A program made the position numbers and the translations under genes. Shown piece by piece: positions 28,934-37,517 of a stretch of 64,000 nucleotides of DNA; the first letter of the stretch is position 1; the number at the start of each line of letters is the position of its first letter. The DNA is from Caulobacterales bacterium (GTDB lineage: Bacteria; Pseudomonadota; Alphaproteobacteria; Caulobacterales; Caulobacteraceae), in assembly GCA_019510435.1 (NCBI GenBank), contig JAEKKJ010000012.1:143854-207853 (forward strand). Direction: 5' to 3'. The notes beneath the pieces are model-generated. The model searched no databases and was not told the origin of the DNA. It saw nothing but the letters and a program-made list of their open reading frames with translations.

Positions 28934-29488
28934 ATGGGCGAGATCGAGGCGATGGTGCGGGCGCTGCACGACAAGCAGGCCATCCGCGAGTGCCTGGCCA
29001 ACTACTGCCGGGCCGTGGACCGGCTGGACCGGGAGCTGCTGCTGAGCTGCTACCACGAGGACGCGGTCGACGATCACGGGGTCTTCGTGGGTGACCGCGA
29101 GGCGTTCGCCGACTGGGCCCTGGCGCTGCACGCCCGGGCGCAGACCGCCACCCAGCACATCATCACCAACCACACCTGCGAGCTGGACGGGGACGTGGCC
29201 CACGCCGAGACCTACTGGATGTTCGCCAGCATGAACACGCAGGGCGCGGCCCTGACGCTGGGCGGCGGGCGCTACATCGACCGATTCGAGCGGCGCGGCG
29301 GGCGCTGGGCGATTGCGCTGCGCCGGGTGGTTGGCGACTGGCGCGGGCAGCCGGGCGAGGCCTGGCTGCCGCCCGCGGTGGTCGAGGCGCTGAACAGCGG
29401 CGGGCGGCCCGCGCGGGACCGGTCGGACCCCTCGTACGAACGCCCGCTCACCTTCGACGAGGCCCGCCGCGGCTTCCAGGCGCTCTGA
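28934..29488 (+). CDS. NTF2/SnoaL-like protein
   Basis: A 184-residue alpha+beta cone-fold protein. It shows the family start KQAIRECLANYCRAVDRLDRELLLSCYHEDAVDDHG, then strands with QHIITNHTCELDGD and GGRYIDRFERRGGRW. The SnoaL-like group includes small isomerases and dehydratases such as scytalone dehydratase and bile-acid 7-dehydratase-like proteins, which use His/Asp pairs in the pocket, and also binding-only proteins. The Tyr/His/Asp residues of the first helix and strand are present. It is 1 base upstream of the alcohol dehydrogenase gene, indicating a shared transcript. Confidence 0.85.
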   Translation: MGEIEAMVRALHDKQAIRECLANYCRAVDRLDRELLLSCYHEDAVDDHGVFVGDREAFADWALALHARAQTATQHIITNHTCELDGDVAHAETYWMFASMNTQGAALTLGGGRYIDRFERRGGRWAIALRRVVGDWRGQPGEAWLPPAVVEALNSGGRPARDRSDPSYERPLTFDEARRGFQAL

Positions 29489-29489
29489 G

Positions 29490-30497
29490 GTGCGGCGCTA
29501 TCGGCTGAGCGACCACGGGGCGATCGAGAACCTGGCCATCGTCGAGGCGGCCTCGCCGGAGCCTGGGCCGGGCGAAGCGGTGGTGCGGATGCGCGCGGCC
29601 TCGCTCAACCCGCGCGACCTGATGGTGATCATCGGGCCCTCGCCCTATGGGCCGCGGCCGGGGCTGACCCCGCTGTCCGACGGCGCCGGGGAGGTGCTGC
29701 GGGTGGGTCCGGGGGTGACCCGGGTGCGGCCGGGCGACCGGGTGGTGGCCAGTTTCCGCCCTGGCTGGATCGACGGGCCGCTGGAGGCCGCGGCCATCGC
29801 CGGCGACCTCGGCGGCGGCGGCGACGGGGTGCTGGCCGAGGAGGTGCGGCTGCCGGCGGCGGCGCTGGTGCGGCTGCCTGACGAAGTCGGGTTCGAGGCG
29901 GCGGCAAGCCTGCCGTGCGCGGCGGTGACGGCCTGGCGGGCGCTGGACGCGCCGAGACTCCCCGCCGACGCCACGGTGCTGGTCCAGGGGACCGGCGGCG
30001 TCTCGCTCTTCGCCCTGCAGCTGGCCGTGGCGCGCGGCTGCCGGGTCATCGCCACCACCTCCTCGCCGGCGAGGGCTGCGCGGCTGCGCGCGCTGGGAGC
30101 CGAGACCGTGATCGACCGCACCACCTTCCCCGACTGGGACGCCCAGGTGCTGGCCGCCACCGGCGGCCGCGGCGCTGACCGCATCGTGGAGGTCGGTGGG
30201 CCGGGCACCCTGCCCAAATCGTTCGCCGCCGCCGCCTACGGAGGCGAGATCGGGCTGGTGGGCCTGCTCAGCGATCCCATGGACCGGGTCAGCCCACTGC
30301 CGGTCATGAGCCGGATGCTGACGCTGCGCGGGGTGCTGGTGGGCTCGCGCGCCGACCTGGAGGCTGTGGTGGCGGAGGTCGCGGCGGGGCGGCCGGCGCC
30401 GGTGATCGACAGCGTGTTCGACTTCGACGATGCGCCCGCGGCGCTTCGCCGGCTGCAGGCGCACGAGCAGGTGGGCAAGATCGTCGTGCGGATCTGA
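29490..30497 (+). CDS. zinc-independent MDR alcohol/quinone oxidoreductase
   Basis: A 335-residue medium-chain dehydrogenase/reductase. The GroES-like half starts with the AVVRMRAASLNPRDLM signature, and the Rossmann half carries VQGTGGVSLFALQLAVARG. The Cys and His ligands of catalytic and structural zinc are missing, placing it with quinone-oxidoreductase or enoyl-reductase-like members that use NADPH. Start GTG 29490 directly follows the NTF2-like stop. The end converges with the acyl-CoA ligase gene with 12 bases between. Confidence 0.88.
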   Translation: MRRYRLSDHGAIENLAIVEAASPEPGPGEAVVRMRAASLNPRDLMVIIGPSPYGPRPGLTPLSDGAGEVLRVGPGVTRVRPGDRVVASFRPGWIDGPLEAAAIAGDLGGGGDGVLAEEVRLPAAALVRLPDEVGFEAAASLPCAAVTAWRALDAPRLPADATVLVQGTGGVSLFALQLAVARGCRVIATTSSPARAARLRALGAETVIDRTTFPDWDAQVLAATGGRGADRIVEVGGPGTLPKSFAAAAYGGEIGLVGLLSDPMDRVSPLPVMSRMLTLRGVLVGSRADLEAVVAEVAAGRPAPVIDSVFDFDDAPAALRRLQAHEQVGKIVVRI

Positions 30498-30509
30498 CCT
30501 CGGCCGGGT

Positions 30510-32093
30510 TCAGACCATTTCCTTCAGGCGCGGCTTGACGATCTTGTTCATGGCGTTGCGCGGCATGGCGTCCAGGAAGGTCCAGACCTCCGGGATCTTG
30601 TACTTGGCCAGTTGGGCGGCGCAGGCGGCCTGCAGGGCCTGCCGCAAGGCCTCGTCGGCGGCGACGCCGGGCGCGAGCTCGACGAAGGCGGCGACGATCT
30701 CGCCCAGGCGCGGATCGGGCTTGCCCACCACGGCGGCGTCGCGCACCCGCGGGTCGGCGGTCAGCACGCGCTCGACCTCGGCCGGGTAGATGTTGGCCCC
30801 GCCGCGGATGATCATCTCCTTCAGCCGGTCGCGGATGAAGATGTCGCCCTCCGCGTTGAGCACGCCCACGTCGCCGGTGTGCAGCCATCCGGCCCGCAGC
30901 GCCTCGGCGGTCTCCTCCGGGCGACCCCAGTAGCCGAGCATCGGGGCGTAGACGCCCGCCCACTCACCGATGTCGGCGGCGCGCACGCAAATCTCCCCGG
31001 TCTCGCCGGCCGCCAGCTCGCGGTCCTGCGCGTCCAGGATGGCGATCTTCAGGTGCGGGAAGGCGCGCCCGCAGGCCCCGGGCACGAAGGGCGTGTCGAG
31101 CGACGTGCCCGCCACGGCCGTCGGCGCCTCGGTCAGGCCGTAGCCCCCCAGCAGCGGCTTGCCGAACCGCGCCTGGTAGAGGCCGCGCAGCTCGTCCGGC
31201 ACATTGGCGCCGCCGCTGGCCGCATACTCCAGGCTGGCCAGGTCCTGCGGCGCGATCTCGGGGCGGGTCAGCAGGTCGTAGACCGTGGCCGGCGCGCCGG
31301 TGAAGGTCTGGATCTTCTCGGCCTTGACCCACTCGGCGATGCCGAGGGCGTCCGCGCGGTCCATGCAGACGGCAGAGCCGCCGCCGGAGAGCGGCACGAT
31401 GGCCTCCAGGATCATCAGGTTCAGGATGGTCAGCGGCAGGGTGACCCCGCGGCGGAGGTCCGGCCGCTGGTGGGAGCCGCGCAGGCCGGCATGAGTGGTG
31501 GCGGCCACCAGCACCATGTTGTGCTGGCTGTGCACGGCGCCCTTGGGAAGGCCCGTTGTCCCGCTGGTGTAGGCGATGGCCGCGGGCGCAAAGGGATCGA
31601 TCGCCACGTCCGGCCGGGCCGCGCCGCGATGCTGGGCCACCAGCGCCAGCCACGCGTTGCCGTCCGGGCCCGGCTCCAGGCTCACGATGCGCCGCAGGTT
31701 GGGAAGCTCGCCGCGCAGGGGCTCGACCTGCGCCTGGGCCGCCCGATCGGCGAGGAAGACGGCCGCGCCGGAATCGGCCAGCTGGAACGCCTTCTCCGGC
31801 GCCGCCAGCGGGCGATTGATCCCCACCCAGATGGCGCCCAGGCGCTGCACCGCGAAGAAGGCGATGACGATGTCCGGGTGGTTGCCGGCGCAGGCCGCGA
31901 CTCGGTCGCCGGGCCCGATGCCCAATGCGGCCAGGGCCGCCGCGCCCGCGTCGATGGCCGCGTCCAGCTCGGCATAGGCATAGCGGCTGAAGCGGCCGAC
32001 GATGGCCTCGGCGTCTGGCCGCTCGGCGACGCTGCGGTCCAGGCAGGTGGCGACGTCGCGCCAGCCGCCCGGGATGGGCCGCCGGGTCACCAT
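30510..32093 (-). CDS. acyl-CoA synthetase (AMP-forming)
   Basis: A 527-residue class I adenylate-forming enzyme. The phosphate-binding loop is YTSGTTGLPKGAVHS near residue 178, GYGLTEAPTA marks the adenine/magnesium motif near residue 320, and the hinge and C-terminal lysine lie in IRDRLKEMIIRGGANIYPAEVE and NKIVKPRLKE. It activates a carboxylic acid to its acyl-AMP and acyl-CoA; a bulky cyclic acid is plausible here. It is the third gene of an operon with two acyl-CoA dehydrogenases (overlaps of 4 and 7 bases) and may produce their substrate. Confidence 0.93.
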   Translation of the reverse strand: MVTRRPIPGGWRDVATCLDRSVAERPDAEAIVGRFSRYAYAELDAAIDAGAAALAALGIGPGDRVAACAGNHPDIVIAFFAVQRLGAIWVGINRPLAAPEKAFQLADSGAAVFLADRAAQAQVEPLRGELPNLRRIVSLEPGPDGNAWLALVAQHRGAARPDVAIDPFAPAAIAYTSGTTGLPKGAVHSQHNMVLVAATTHAGLRGSHQRPDLRRGVTLPLTILNLMILEAIVPLSGGGSAVCMDRADALGIAEWVKAEKIQTFTGAPATVYDLLTRPEIAPQDLASLEYAASGGANVPDELRGLYQARFGKPLLGGYGLTEAPTAVAGTSLDTPFVPGACGRAFPHLKIAILDAQDRELAAGETGEICVRAADIGEWAGVYAPMLGYWGRPEETAEALRAGWLHTGDVGVLNAEGDIFIRDRLKEMIIRGGANIYPAEVERVLTADPRVRDAAVVGKPDPRLGEIVAAFVELAPGVAADEALRQALQAACAAQLAKYKIPEVWTFLDAMPRNAMNKIVKPRLKEMV

Positions 32094-33163
32094 CCCGCCA
32101 GCCTTGCGGCGTGCTCGCGGTGGCGCGACGGAGCGCCCAGGTAGGCGAAGTCGAACATGGCGCGCTTGAACCAGATCTGGGCGTCGTACTCCCAGGTGTA
32201 GCCGATCCCGCCGTGCGCCTCGACCGCCGCGCGGGCGGTCTGCATGTAGACATCGCCCAGGTGCGCCTTGGCCAGGGCCGCCACGCGGCGGGCGTCCGGC
32301 GCGCCGTGGTCGAAGGCGTAGGCGGCATACCAGTAGAGGCCGCGGGCGGGCTCCACCTCCACCGCCATATTGGCCAGCTGGTGCTTCAGGCCCTGGAAGC
32401 GGCCGATGGGGCCGCCGAACTGCTCGCGGGTCTTGGCGTAGTCCACCGACATGTCCAGCAGGCGCCGCGCGCCGCCGAAGGCGTCCGCCGCGGTGAGCAC
32501 CAGGGCCGCGTCCACCAGGGCCTCGGCGGCGTCCGCCTCCGCCGGCATGGCGTCCGCGGGCGTCTCGGCATAGGCCACATGGCCGATGCGGCGGGTCCGG
32601 TCGGCCACGTCCAGCGCCTCGAAGGTCTGGCCGGCGGCGTCCTTCTCCACGAGGGCGAAGCCGCCCGCGACACCGACGACTGTGATGTCGGCCAGCTCGG
32701 GATAGAGCACCTGGCGCTTCTCGCCGCTGAGCCGTCCGCCCTCGAGCCGCGCGGTCCAGTCGGCGGCGCGGACCCGGTCTCCCGCCTCGGCCAGGGCGAC
32801 GGTCCCGATCGCCTGGCCCGTGGCGAGCGCGGGCAGCCAGCGGTCCTTCTGCGCCGGCGAGCCGAAGCGGTCGATCGCCAGGGCCGCCAGCACCTGGCCC
32901 AGGAACGGCCCCGGGGCGCCCGCATAGCCGAGCGCCTCGGCCGCCAGCGCCAGGTCGGTGACGCCAAGCCCCAGGCCGCCGGCGTCCTCCGGACAGGCGA
33001 GGCCGCCCACGCCCAGGTCCATCAGGCCGGACCAGAAGTCGGCATCGAAGCCGGTGTCGCTCTCGAAGGCGCGGCGGCGCGCGCCCGCGTCGCCCTCGCG
33101 CAGGGCATAGTCGCGCACTGCGTCCTGCAGCGCCGCCTGGTCGTCGGACAGCCGAAACCTCAC
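32087..33163 (-). CDS. acyl-CoA dehydrogenase, short/divergent subunit
   Basis: About 358 residues of an acyl-CoA dehydrogenase fold with the C-terminal helical segment SVDYAKTREQFGGPIGRFQGLKHQLANMAVE. It lacks the usual C-terminal EIQRN block and ends AQIWFKRAMFDFAYLGAP. The residues before the C-terminal domain are shorter than in a self-sufficient enzyme. It is translated from GTG 33163, which overlaps the stop of the upstream acyl-CoA dehydrogenase by 4 bases. By analogy with actinobacterial steroid dehydrogenases (ChsE1-ChsE2 type), the two probably form a mixed tetramer. Long track frame 32087-34003 is a shadow extension. Confidence 0.85.
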   Translation of the reverse strand: MRFRLSDDQAALQDAVRDYALREGDAGARRRAFESDTGFDADFWSGLMDLGVGGLACPEDAGGLGLGVTDLALAAEALGYAGAPGPFLGQVLAALAIDRFGSPAQKDRWLPALATGQAIGTVALAEAGDRVRAADWTARLEGGRLSGEKRQVLYPELADITVVGVAGGFALVEKDAAGQTFEALDVADRTRRIGHVAYAETPADAMPAEADAAEALVDAALVLTAADAFGGARRLLDMSVDYAKTREQFGGPIGRFQGLKHQLANMAVEVEPARGLYWYAAYAFDHGAPDARRVAALAKAHLGDVYMQTARAAVEAHGGIGYTWEYDAQIWFKRAMFDFAYLGAPSRHREHAARLAGW

Positions 33164-34362
33164 GCCCCCGTTCCCTTCTGGCCCTCGGCCCCGTCGCGCG
33201 GCAGGCCCAGGCCTCGCTCGGCGATCACATTGCGCTGGATGTTCGAGGCGCCGCCCGCGATGGCCACGCCCAGCGAGCCCATGATCTGGTTGACCCACTT
33301 CTCGTCGCCGCGCCGGTTTCCGCCGCGCCCTTGCGGCGGCATCAGCAGGGCCGCGTCGCCGATCAGGTCCTGGGCCAGGTTGGCGATGTGGTGGCCGATC
33401 ATCGTGCCGTTCAGCTTGTTCAGCACCCCGATCAGCCCGGCGTCCTGGCCGGCCAGGTCCATCGACATCTGGCGATAGGCCGAATAGCGCTGGGCCAGGA
33501 CATAGGCTTCGATCCGCGCCAGCTCCTGGCGCACGTCGCCGCTGGCCAGGGCCGGCTGGCCCTCGCGCTGGGCGTCCTTGGCCAGCTCCACCAGCTTGCC
33601 GAACATGTCCTCGGTGCGGGACTGGCCGCCCACCGTGTCGCGCTCGTGCTTCAGGGTGGTGCGCGAGACCTGCCAGCCGCGGCCGCGCTCGCCGACGATC
33701 CAGTCCTTGGGCGTGCGCGCGCCGTCGAGGAACACCTCGTTGAACTCGCGCCCGCCGGTCATCTGCTTCAGCGGCCGCACGGTCACGCCGGGCTGCTTCA
33801 TGTCGAGCAAGAGGTAGGAGATGCCGTCGTGCTTGGCCGCGTCCGGCTCGGTGCGCACCAGGATGAACATGTAGTCGGCCAGGTGGGCCATGGTGGTCCA
33901 CACCTTCTGGCCCGAGATCACCCAGCTCTCGCCCTCCAGCGCGCCGCGGGTGCGCAGGGACGCCAGGTCCGAGCCGGCGCCGGGTTCGCTGTAGCCCTGG
34001 CACCAGACGATCTCGCCGCGCAGGGTCGGGGCGACGAACCGCTCCTTCTGCCAGTCCGCGCCGCAGGCCAGCAGCGTCGGGACCAGCATGGAGACGCCGG
34101 GGCCCTGCAGCTCGCCCGGCGCGCCGACGCGGGCGAACTCCTCGCGGATCACCCGGCCCTTGAGGGGATCGGGCGCCTGTTCGGACCCGCCGTAGGCCTT
34201 GGGGATCGACCGGTAGAGGTAGCCGCGCGCCACGGCGCGCTCGCGGAAGGCGGAGGCCGCGGCGCGGGCGTCGGTTTCCTTCGCCGGCGGCCAGTGCGCG
34301 GCCAGGAACGCGGCCACCTCCTGGCGGAACGCCTCGTACTCGGAGCCCAGCTCCAGATCCAT
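33160..34362 (-). CDS. acyl-CoA dehydrogenase, large subunit with altered EIQ motif
   Basis: A 400-residue acyl-CoA dehydrogenase. The FAD/substrate segment WCQGYSEPGAGSDLASLRTRG near residue 125, SGQKVWTTMAHLADYMF and C-terminal RNVIAERGLGLPRD are typical of the FadE group. At the position where most members have GTxEIQRN it reads AGGASNIQRN, so the C-terminal glutamate is replaced by Asn; the catalytic base may then be elsewhere or in the partner subunit. Start ATG 34362 follows GGGAGGATC; the track start at 34392 adds 10 residues without a ribosome-binding sequence. First gene of the pair-plus-ligase operon. Confidence 0.88.
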   Translation of the reverse strand: MDLELGSEYEAFRQEVAAFLAAHWPPAKETDARAAASAFRERAVARGYLYRSIPKAYGGSEQAPDPLKGRVIREEFARVGAPGELQGPGVSMLVPTLLACGADWQKERFVAPTLRGEIVWCQGYSEPGAGSDLASLRTRGALEGESWVISGQKVWTTMAHLADYMFILVRTEPDAAKHDGISYLLLDMKQPGVTVRPLKQMTGGREFNEVFLDGARTPKDWIVGERGRGWQVSRTTLKHERDTVGGQSRTEDMFGKLVELAKDAQREGQPALASGDVRQELARIEAYVLAQRYSAYRQMSMDLAGQDAGLIGVLNKLNGTMIGHHIANLAQDLIGDAALLMPPQGRGGNRRGDEKWVNQIMGSLGVAIAGGASNIQRNVIAERGLGLPRDGAEGQKGTGA

Positions 34363-34442
34363 CCGATCCTCCCGACTTGCTCCCGGCGTCACCGCGCCCG
34401 AAGCTGCGCCTGGCGCTTTTGGCGCCTTGGCATAATCTGAAA

Positions 34443-34460
34443 CGTAGATAAATTATCTAC
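34443..34460. promoter_or_regulatory. 17-bp perfect palindrome, TAACTTnnnTAGC-related, between divergent operons
   Basis: GTAGATAA-A-TTATCTAC is a perfect 8-bp inverted repeat with one central base. Read on the minus strand the site matches the recurring motif at 7 of 10 positions, and its TAGATAAATTATCTA core is shared with the site at 49105-49119. It lies between the acyl-CoA dehydrogenase/ligase operon and the crotonase/acyl-CoA dehydrogenase operon. Confidence 0.65.
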
Positions 34461-34495
34461 CGATGTTAAGCCGCAAATGCGGCAGGGGAGGACGC

Positions 34496-35338
34496 ATGGG
34501 CCAGCCGCAAGGGGCGCCGTTCGACGCGGCGGCGCTGAAAGACGTGGCCTACGAGGTCCGCGACGGCGTGGCCCTGGTCACCCTGAACCGGCCGCACGAA
34601 GGCAACGCCCTGACCCGCCAGATGCACGAGGACCTGGAGGCGGTCTGGGCCGAGGTGAAAGCCAACCCCGAGATCCGCTGCGCCATCGTCACCGGCGCCG
34701 GCGAGCGACACTTCTGCACCGGGGCGTCAGTTTCGGGGCTTTCGACCGACAAGCCGGGAAGTTCCCTGCGCAACCGCCCGCTGGAGGAGGTGGTGCGGCT
34801 CACCCCCTACCAGAACAAGGTCTGGAAGCCGGTGATCTGCGCGGTGAACGGCCTGGCCGCGGGCGGCGGCCTGCACTTCGTGGTCGATTGCGACATCGTG
34901 GTGGCCTCGCAGACCGCGGCCTTCATGGACACCCACACCACCGTCGGCCAGGTCGGCGCCATCGAGAACATCGGGCTCGCCCGCCGCATGACCCTGGGCG
35001 GCGCCCTGCTGATGACCCTGGTCGGCCGCGACTACCGCATGCCGGCCGAACGGGCCCACCAGCTGGGCCTGGTGGACCTGTTGGAGCCGACGCCGCAGGC
35101 GGCGCTGGCGCGGGCGTTCGAGCTGGCGGAGTCGATCAAGAAGAACTCGCCCCAGGCCCTGGCCCTGTCGAAACAGGCCATCTGGGGCGCGATGGAGGAG
35201 GGCTACACCCGCGCCGCGGAGGCCGGTTGGAGCCTCTTGCGCCTGCAATGGTCGCACCCGGACTTCGTGGAGGGCCCCAAGGCGTTCGGCGAGAAGCGGG
35301 CGCCGGCCTGGAACCCCGACCCCGACGCGCGGCGCTAG
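34496..35338 (+). CDS. enoyl-CoA hydratase/isomerase family protein
   Basis: A crotonase-fold protein of 280 residues. It has GNALTRQMHEDLE in the N-terminal part, HFCTGASVSG as first oxyanion-hole loop, VNGLAAGGGLHFVVDCDIVVAS as second, and FMDTHTTVGQVGAIENIGLARRM in place of the usual GLxPxxG loop. It hydrates or isomerises an enoyl-CoA. ATG 34496 is chosen because GGGGAGG is 5 bases upstream; the track start at 34463 lies in the leader. It begins an operon with two acyl-CoA dehydrogenase genes, 3 bases apart from the first. Confidence 0.92.
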   Translation: MGQPQGAPFDAAALKDVAYEVRDGVALVTLNRPHEGNALTRQMHEDLEAVWAEVKANPEIRCAIVTGAGERHFCTGASVSGLSTDKPGSSLRNRPLEEVVRLTPYQNKVWKPVICAVNGLAAGGGLHFVVDCDIVVASQTAAFMDTHTTVGQVGAIENIGLARRMTLGGALLMTLVGRDYRMPAERAHQLGLVDLLEPTPQAALARAFELAESIKKNSPQALALSKQAIWGAMEEGYTRAAEAGWSLLRLQWSHPDFVEGPKAFGEKRAPAWNPDPDARR

Positions 35339-35341
35339 CCA

Positions 35342-36493
35342 ATGGACCTGGACTGGAGCCCCGAACAGCAGGCGTTCCGCGAGGCGCTACGGGCCTGGCT
35401 CGCCGCCAATGTGCCGACCGAGCGGCGCCCGCACGACCTCGCCGCCGCGGCGGCCTTCGACCGCGCCTGGCAGAGGCAGCTGTTCGAGGGCGGCTGGGCG
35501 GGCCTGAACTGGCCGGTGGAGTACGGCGGCCGCGGCCTTTCCATCCTGCAGCAGGTGATCTGGTACGAGGAATATGTCCGCGCCGGCGGCCCGCCCATGG
35601 GCCTGCGGTTCGTGGCCCAGAACCACGCCGGGCCCACGCTGATCGCCCTTGGGACCGAGGCCCAGAAGGCGGCCCACCTGCAGCCGATCCTGACCGGTCA
35701 GCACCTGTGGTGCCAAGGCTTCTCCGAACCCAACGCCGGTTCGGACCTGGCCTCGCTGCGCACCCGCGCCGAGGTCGATGGCGACCACCTGGTGGTGACC
35801 GGCCAGAAGATCTGGACGACCGGCGCCGACCAGGCGGACTTCCAGGAGCTGCTGGTCCGCTCCGAGCCCGGCTCCGAGCGTCACAAGGGCCTGGCCTGGG
35901 TCATCTGCCCGATGGACGCGCCCGGGATCGAGATCCGGCCGATCCGCAAGATGACCGGGCGCGCCGAGTTCTGCGCGGTGTTCTACGACGAGGTGCGCAT
36001 CCCGCTCGCCAACGTCGTGGGCCGGCTGCACGAGGGCTGGGCCACGGCCATGGCCACCCTGGGCTTCGAGCGCGGCACCTCCTTCATCGGCGAAATGGCC
36101 GAGATCGCCATGCGGCTGGAGGACCTGATCGCCGAGGCGCGGGCCAGCGGCGCCGACCGCGACGACGAGCTGCGCCGCAAGCTGGCGGACCGGCGGGCCG
36201 AGGTGGCGGCGCTGCGGGCGCTGAACTACGCCAACCTCTCCCGCTACGCCCGTGGCGAGCGGCCCGGCGCCGAGGGGTCGATCACCAAGCTCTTCACCAA
36301 CGAGGTGGCCCGCTCGGTGCAGGAGCTGGCCCTGGAGCTGGCCGGCGGGGTCGCGCTGGACGGCGACCTTGCCGAGAACGAGGCGGCCGAGGCCTGGCTG
36401 AACGGCATGGTGCTGACCATCGGCGGCGGCACGCCGGAGATCCAGCGCGAGATCATCGCCGATCGCGTGCTCGAACTGCCGAGGAGCCGCTGA
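35342..36493 (+). CDS. acyl-CoA dehydrogenase, large subunit
   Basis: A 383-residue acyl-CoA dehydrogenase. Segments WCQGFSEPNAGSDLASLRTRAE near residue 120, TGQKIWTTGADQADFQ, KMTGRAEFCAVFYDEV and C-terminal GGGTPEIQREIIADRVLELPR are all in place, so the C-terminal Glu of the EIQ motif is present. It desaturates an acyl-CoA at the alpha-beta bond and passes electrons to ETF. It overlaps in transcription with the next gene (2 bases between stop and ATG), its likely tetramer partner. Confidence 0.93.
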   Translation: MDLDWSPEQQAFREALRAWLAANVPTERRPHDLAAAAAFDRAWQRQLFEGGWAGLNWPVEYGGRGLSILQQVIWYEEYVRAGGPPMGLRFVAQNHAGPTLIALGTEAQKAAHLQPILTGQHLWCQGFSEPNAGSDLASLRTRAEVDGDHLVVTGQKIWTTGADQADFQELLVRSEPGSERHKGLAWVICPMDAPGIEIRPIRKMTGRAEFCAVFYDEVRIPLANVVGRLHEGWATAMATLGFERGTSFIGEMAEIAMRLEDLIAEARASGADRDDELRRKLADRRAEVAALRALNYANLSRYARGERPGAEGSITKLFTNEVARSVQELALELAGGVALDGDLAENEAAEAWLNGMVLTIGGGTPEIQREIIADRVLELPRSR

Positions 36494-36494
36494 C

Positions 36495-37466
36495 ATGGAC
36501 CTGACCCTGCAGGAGGACGAGCGCCAGATCGCCGCCATGGCCGCCGAGGTGCTGGCCGGCGAGGCGGCCCTGGACCGTTGGTTCCGCGAGGACGTCGACG
36601 CGGCGGCGGAAGAGGCGCGGCTGCGGGCCCTGGCGGCGGGCCTGGGCTGGATCGGCTTCGGCGCGCCGGCGGCGGCGGGCGGCAGCGAGGTCTCCGTCGT
36701 GGAGGAGGCGGTGCTGTTCCGCGAAGCGGGGCGCTTCCTCGCGCCCATGTCGCTGGCGGCGGGCGCGGCAGCGGCGCGGTTCGCGGCGGCCGACCTGGCC
36801 GCCCGGATCGTGGAGGGCGAGGCCGCGGTCGGGGTCGCGATGGCGCGGGACGCCGGGCGCCTATGGCGGCTGGGCACGGCGGACGGCGCCTTGGCGCTGC
36901 AGGTGGACGACGCGCGGCTGACCCTGCTGGAGGCCGACTGGGAGCCGGCGGCGTGCCTCGATCCGACGGTCCCGGCCCAGTCGGCGGCCCTGGGGTCGGT
37001 GCGGACGGTCGCGGAGACCTCCGCGTCAGCGGAGCCCCAGCGATTCGGCCTCCTGGTCGCGGCCCAACAGCTGGGGCTGGCCGAGACCGCCCTGGCGGCC
37101 AGCGTCGCGTACGCCAAGCTGCGCGAGCAGTTCGGCCGCGCCATCGGCAGCTTCCAGGCGGTGCGCCACCGCTGCGTCGACATGGCCGTGCGGGCCGAGC
37201 GGGCCAAGGCCCAGCTGTGGTTCGCGGCGGTCTCGCTGCGCGACGGCGCGGCCGACGCCAGCTTCCAGGCCGCCGCGGCGATGCGGGTCTGCGACGATGC
37301 GGCGGGCCGCAACGCGCGGGACAACATCCTTCTGCACGGCGCCATCGGGGTGACCGCGGAGAACGAGGGCCACCTGCTGCTCAAGCGGGCGACGCTGTGG
37401 CGCCAAGTGCTGCCACCCAACCGGATTCTCGAAGAAATCGCGCGTGGGGGTGGACCGGCGTGGTAG
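36495..37466 (+). CDS. acyl-CoA dehydrogenase, short subunit
   Basis: A 323-residue acyl-CoA dehydrogenase homologue, shorter by about 60 residues than a stand-alone enzyme. The C-terminal domain (AKLREQFGRAIGSFQAVRHRCVDMAVRAERAK) is kept, while the middle FAD-contacting beta domain is compressed and the C-terminus ends LKRATLWRQVLPPNRILEEI with no EIQRN block. Together with the preceding gene it repeats the large-plus-short arrangement of the minus-strand pair at 32087-34362, which is typical of mixed alpha2-beta2 dehydrogenases acting on polycyclic acyl-CoA esters. Confidence 0.85.
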   Translation: MDLTLQEDERQIAAMAAEVLAGEAALDRWFREDVDAAAEEARLRALAAGLGWIGFGAPAAAGGSEVSVVEEAVLFREAGRFLAPMSLAAGAAAARFAAADLAARIVEGEAAVGVAMARDAGRLWRLGTADGALALQVDDARLTLLEADWEPAACLDPTVPAQSAALGSVRTVAETSASAEPQRFGLLVAAQQLGLAETALAASVAYAKLREQFGRAIGSFQAVRHRCVDMAVRAERAKAQLWFAAVSLRDGAADASFQAAAAMRVCDDAAGRNARDNILLHGAIGVTAENEGHLLLKRATLWRQVLPPNRILEEIARGGGPAW

Positions 37467-37496
37467 GTCCAGTGAAACTCCCACGAGCGGGATTCG

Positions 37497-37509
37497 TCTC
37501 AACAGGTTA
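37497..37509 (-). promoter_or_regulatory. TAACTTnnnTAGC-like site (3 mismatches) at the GntR gene start
   Basis: The minus strand reads TAACCTGTTGAGA. It overlaps AGGT-TAT-ACCT, a small perfect palindrome of the GT-N3-AC kind used by FadR-subfamily GntR regulators. The site ends about 8 bases before the ATG, where binding would block transcription or translation of the regulator gene. Match to the motif is weak. Confidence 0.4.
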
Positions 37510-37517
37510 TACCTTTG

